From Pontibacter mucosus (GTDB lineage: Bacteria > Bacteroidota > Bacteroidia > Cytophagales > Hymenobacteraceae): 64,000 nucleotides of DNA. Numbering within the stretch: the stretch's first letter is position 1; each line of letters opens with the position of its first letter. Shown in pieces: positions 61,857-64,000 of the stretch. The translations under genes and the position numbers were made by a program. The stretch covers positions 248,001 to 312,000 of the forward strand of contig NZ_QBKI01000005.1 of the NCBI RefSeq assembly GCF_003054055.1, in the 5' to 3' direction. The notes under the pieces were generated by a model. It made no database searches. It was not told the DNA's origin and was given only the letters and a program-made list of their open reading frames with translations.

Positions 61857-62477
61857 TTAGTTCCGTCTCTTCTTGTCCTCCTGCTCGCGGTTAGAGCGAA
61901 GCCTTGGGTTATCTTTCAGCAGGGTATTCCCCTCCGAGTAGCGGTGCTCACAGTTGTTGCCGGGTGCCCGCGAGGAGCACTCGCAACCGGTAATCTGATT
62001 GCCCGAGAAGGTGAAGTAGCAAAACCCGCATCCGATAGAGGACCTGCAGATATGCCGGGAGCCCTTGCTGCTTAAGTATAAACTGTTATCGGCGGCAAGG
62101 TCCAGCTGCAGGGCCATACTTCTGTAAGCACCGTTCTGCATACCCAGGCCCACCAGGTAATAAGCGGGCTCGTCGTCCTTGGTCTCCTGCACCTTCCGGA
62201 TCATCACCCTGTCCACGACCGTTCCATCGCCAAACTCTTTGATGAAGGGCTGCATGAGCTGCTCAGAGGGAACAATGTAATCCACCGTATCAAAAACCAC
62301 CTGCGCCAAAAGCACCCCATCATACGGAATTTCCGCCTCTACCTCCGCTTCGCCCTCCGGGTTCTCCTCCTGAATAAACTCACGGGTGGAGCAGGCCTGG
62401 GAGGCCAGCAGCAGAAATAACAGCAGGTATAATAACCCGCCTTTGTTTAGGGTGAGATTTCTTTTGGCTGTGGTCAT
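61857..62477 (-). CDS. Hypothetical Cys-rich lipoprotein
   Basis: A 206-residue protein of unknown function with a lipobox ending LLLASQACSTR (Cys about 29). A short acidic linker (EENPEGEAEVEAEI) is followed by a beta-rich body. The C-terminal 65 residues hold seven cysteines (ICRSSIGCGFCYF, GCECSSRAPGNNC), which could form a metal site or disulfides. The tail is strongly basic (NREQEDKKRRN). It lies 13 bp downstream of the M48 protease gene and may work with it. Confidence 0.8.
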   Translation of the reverse strand: MTTAKRNLTLNKGGLLYLLLFLLLASQACSTREFIQEENPEGEAEVEAEIPYDGVLLAQVVFDTVDYIVPSEQLMQPFIKEFGDGTVVDRVMIRKVQETKDDEPAYYLVGLGMQNGAYRSMALQLDLAADNSLYLSSKGSRHICRSSIGCGFCYFTFSGNQITGCECSSRAPGNNCEHRYSEGNTLLKDNPRLRSNREQEDKKRRN

Positions 62478-62490
62478 GAAGTAAGGTTTG

Positions 62491-63285
62491 TTAGCGCTTG
62501 TAGTACTGGAGCGCCTCCGGCATGTACTTTTTCAGGTCTGCCTGTCTGGTTCCGGCGCTCGGGTGTGTAGACAGGAACTCCGGCGGGGCTTGTCCGCCGC
62601 TTGCAGCTTCCATCCTTTGCCAGAAAGATACAGCTTCTTCTGGATTATATCCAGCCATCGCCATAAAAATTAAGCCCAGCCGGTCGGCCTCGGATTCCTG
62701 CGTACGACCATACTTGAGCAGCCCCAGTTGCGAGCCCACGCCGTAAAGCGAGAGCACCAGGTTCTGCGCTACACCTGGCTGCGAGCCTGCCAGGGCAGAA
62801 AGCGTCTGGCCACCGAATTGCTGGGCCAGTTGCTGGCTCATGCGCTCGTTGCCGTGCTTAGCAATGGCGTGGGCAATCTCATGGCCCATCACCACGGCTA
62901 GGCCGGTCTCGTTCTTGGCTACCGGAAGTATACCAGTGTAAACGGCAGTCTTTCCGCCAGGCATCGCCCAGGCGTTTATCTGGTCATCCTCAATCAGGTT
63001 AAACTCCCACTCAAAGCCAGCCAGCTCATTCTGCAGGCCATTGGCCGCCATGTACTGTTCCACAGCCCGCTGCACGCGCTGCCCCACGCGCTTGACCATG
63101 GCAGTTGCCTGGGCGTCGCGCGAGAGCTTACTTTCACTAATCACCTGTTTGTAGGCAGCATAGCTCTGCTGCTGCATGGCCGCATCCGACACCAGGCTGA
63201 ACTGCCGGCGACCCGTGATTGGCACCGTGGTACATGCGACCAGCATGGTCACTGCCATTGTAAATGCAATAATTTTCTTATACAT
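62491..63285 (-). CDS. M48-family metalloprotease lipoprotein
   Basis: A 264-residue lipoprotein (lipobox ending TMLVACTT, Cys about 18). Zinc site: VVMGHEIAHAIAKHG (HExxH) and QESEADRLGLIFMAMAG (third Glu ligand). The tail STHPSAGTRQADLKKYMPEA is typical of the LoiP/YcaL/BepA-like group that controls outer-membrane protein quality in the periplasm. The cut sequence GITGRRQF-like block VPITGRRQFSLVSD is a family signature. Confidence 0.94.
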   Translation of the reverse strand: MYKKIIAFTMAVTMLVACTTVPITGRRQFSLVSDAAMQQQSYAAYKQVISESKLSRDAQATAMVKRVGQRVQRAVEQYMAANGLQNELAGFEWEFNLIEDDQINAWAMPGGKTAVYTGILPVAKNETGLAVVMGHEIAHAIAKHGNERMSQQLAQQFGGQTLSALAGSQPGVAQNLVLSLYGVGSQLGLLKYGRTQESEADRLGLIFMAMAGYNPEEAVSFWQRMEAASGGQAPPEFLSTHPSAGTRQADLKKYMPEALQYYKR

Positions 63286-63581
63286 CGTCTTTAATGATTT
63301 AGTGGCTTTCAGAAACCGGTGTCAAATTTTGAACCAAATTTCCGGAAATTCCACGCAATTATATGAACTTATTAGCATAAACCTATACTTAAAACACCGC
63401 TACAAGCGTTCTAAGCCTGCATAGTCAGGGTTTTAGAGCTCAGTTTACAGACGGTTATACGGCTGCGCTGCGCTCAAAAGTTGTACCACTGCAAGCTTCT
63501 GTGGTTTATATCAAACACAGGCTGAAGCAAGTATAAAGAGCTCGATTGCGGTGCTGCAGGTGGCAGAATTATTTTACCGAT
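63286..63581. other. Divergent intergenic region between M48 gene and FAH-family gene
   Basis: No gene seen. It contains two AAGTATA/TATACTT heptamers and, at its right end, the promoter of the FAH-family gene. The M48 promoter is not placed. Confidence 0.4.
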
Positions 63582-63616
63582 TTTGCTGGGGCTCTCCGTT
63601 TTAAGTCCTATTTTTG
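63582..63616 (+). promoter_or_regulatory. Promoter of the FAH-family gene
   Basis: TTTG at 63582-63585, a 23-base spacer, and TATTTTTG at 63609-63616, matching the Bacteroidota TTTG/TAnnTTTG pattern. The start codon is 26 bases downstream. Confidence 0.6.
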
Positions 63617-63642
63617 AAAAGAGAACTGAAAACACCCTTTAC

Positions 63643-64000
63643 ATGAAGATAGTAGCCATCGGCAGAAACTACGCCGATCATATTGCCGAACTCAAAAACG
63701 AAGTGCCCGATGAGCCCGTGATTTTTTTTAAGCCAGACACGGCCGTGCTTCGGAACAACGAGCCTTTTTATTACCCGGAGTATACCAACGATGTGCACCA
63801 TGAGGTGGAACTGATCCTGCGCATCAGCCGCGAGGGCAAGAACATCGACCCCAAGTTTGCCCACAAGTACTACGATGCCATTGGCCTGGGCATAGACTTC
63901 ACGGCCCGCGACCTGCAGGCCAAAGCCAAGGCCAAGGGCCTGCCGTGGACGTTGGCCAAGGGTTTTAATGGCTCTGCCCCTATTTCCGAGTTTCTGCCGC
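63643..64000 (+). CDS. Fumarylacetoacetate hydrolase-family protein (partial, runs off window)
   Basis: ATG 63643; 119 codons before the window ends. It shows VAIGRNYADHIAELKNEVP, VIFFKPDTAVLRNN, NDVHHEVELILRISREG (metal-binding Glu pair EVE), YYDAIGLGIDFTARDLQ and WTLAKGFNGSAPISEF, all characteristic of the FAHD/HpaG-like hydrolases. Members act on beta-diketo or acylpyruvate compounds, or as oxaloacetate decarboxylases. The exact substrate cannot be set. Confidence 0.93.
   Translation, partial: MKIVAIGRNYADHIAELKNEVPDEPVIFFKPDTAVLRNNEPFYYPEYTNDVHHEVELILRISREGKNIDPKFAHKYYDAIGLGIDFTARDLQAKAKAKGLPWTLAKGFNGSAPISEFLP

Noticed and set aside
1..64000. CRISPR arrays, rRNA genes, prophage
   Set aside because: No regularly spaced direct repeats, no rRNA-like sequence and no phage structural genes were found in the window.

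Overview
The window looks like chromosomal DNA of a member of the Bacteroidota, most likely a cytophagalean close to Pontibacter/Hymenobacteraceae (inference). Supporting signs are four SusC/SusD pairs, ECF sigma/FecR regulators, a type IX secretion sorting domain, TAnnTTTG-type promoters without Shine-Dalgarno sequences, and an Mpl-type murein ligase.

Layout. 1-5.4 kb: an aerobic glycerol-3-phosphate dehydrogenase cut by the window edge, then a dead siderophore/cobalamin-type ABC operon in which all three genes are broken, ending in an internally deleted IS5-family element with perfect 18-bp ends. 5.4-7.3 kb: a LacI regulator and an SGNH hydrolase. 7.5-12.5 kb: thrA-thrB-thrC preceded by a Thr/Ile-rich leader peptide and a textbook attenuator. 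12.8-38.7 kb: three minus-strand SusCD loci, two of them with their own sigma/FecR pair, carrying phosphodiester- and phosphate-directed enzymes (EEP-family phosphatase, two phosphodiester glycosidases, a PHP-domain enzyme, a xylose-isomerase-like protein) and no recognisable glycoside hydrolase. Remnants of a glycerophosphodiesterase and possibly a PhoX-like phosphatase lie between them. I read this as uptake and degradation of a phosphodiester-containing glycan or glycerophospho compound.

39.2-48.2 kb: a radC pseudogene, then a fourth SusCD pair and, divergently, a secreted M14 zinc carboxypeptidase. Each of these two units is preceded by the same stack: a TAnnTTTG promoter, an S-box (SAM) riboswitch and a 32-residue open reading frame ending in a cluster of cysteine codons. 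A second Cys-ended short ORF lies nearer susC. This is the most striking regulatory system in the window and points to a sulfur-amino-acid scavenging module controlled by both SAM and, probably, cysteinyl-tRNA.

48.5-64 kb: core genes: a CAT-anticodon tRNA, a HAD phosphatase, an M50 site-2-type protease, a rhodanese, a T9SS cargo protein, a PASTA protein, a double-length D-Ala-D-Ala ligase, dnaB, mpl, a DnaQ-type exonuclease, two lipoproteins (one an M48 protease) and a fumarylacetoacetase-family gene cut by the window end. The dnaB/mpl gap carries a cluster of DnaA-box-like sites. The heptamer AAGTATA/TATACTT is extremely frequent here, inside and outside genes, and almost absent from about 5-25 kb.
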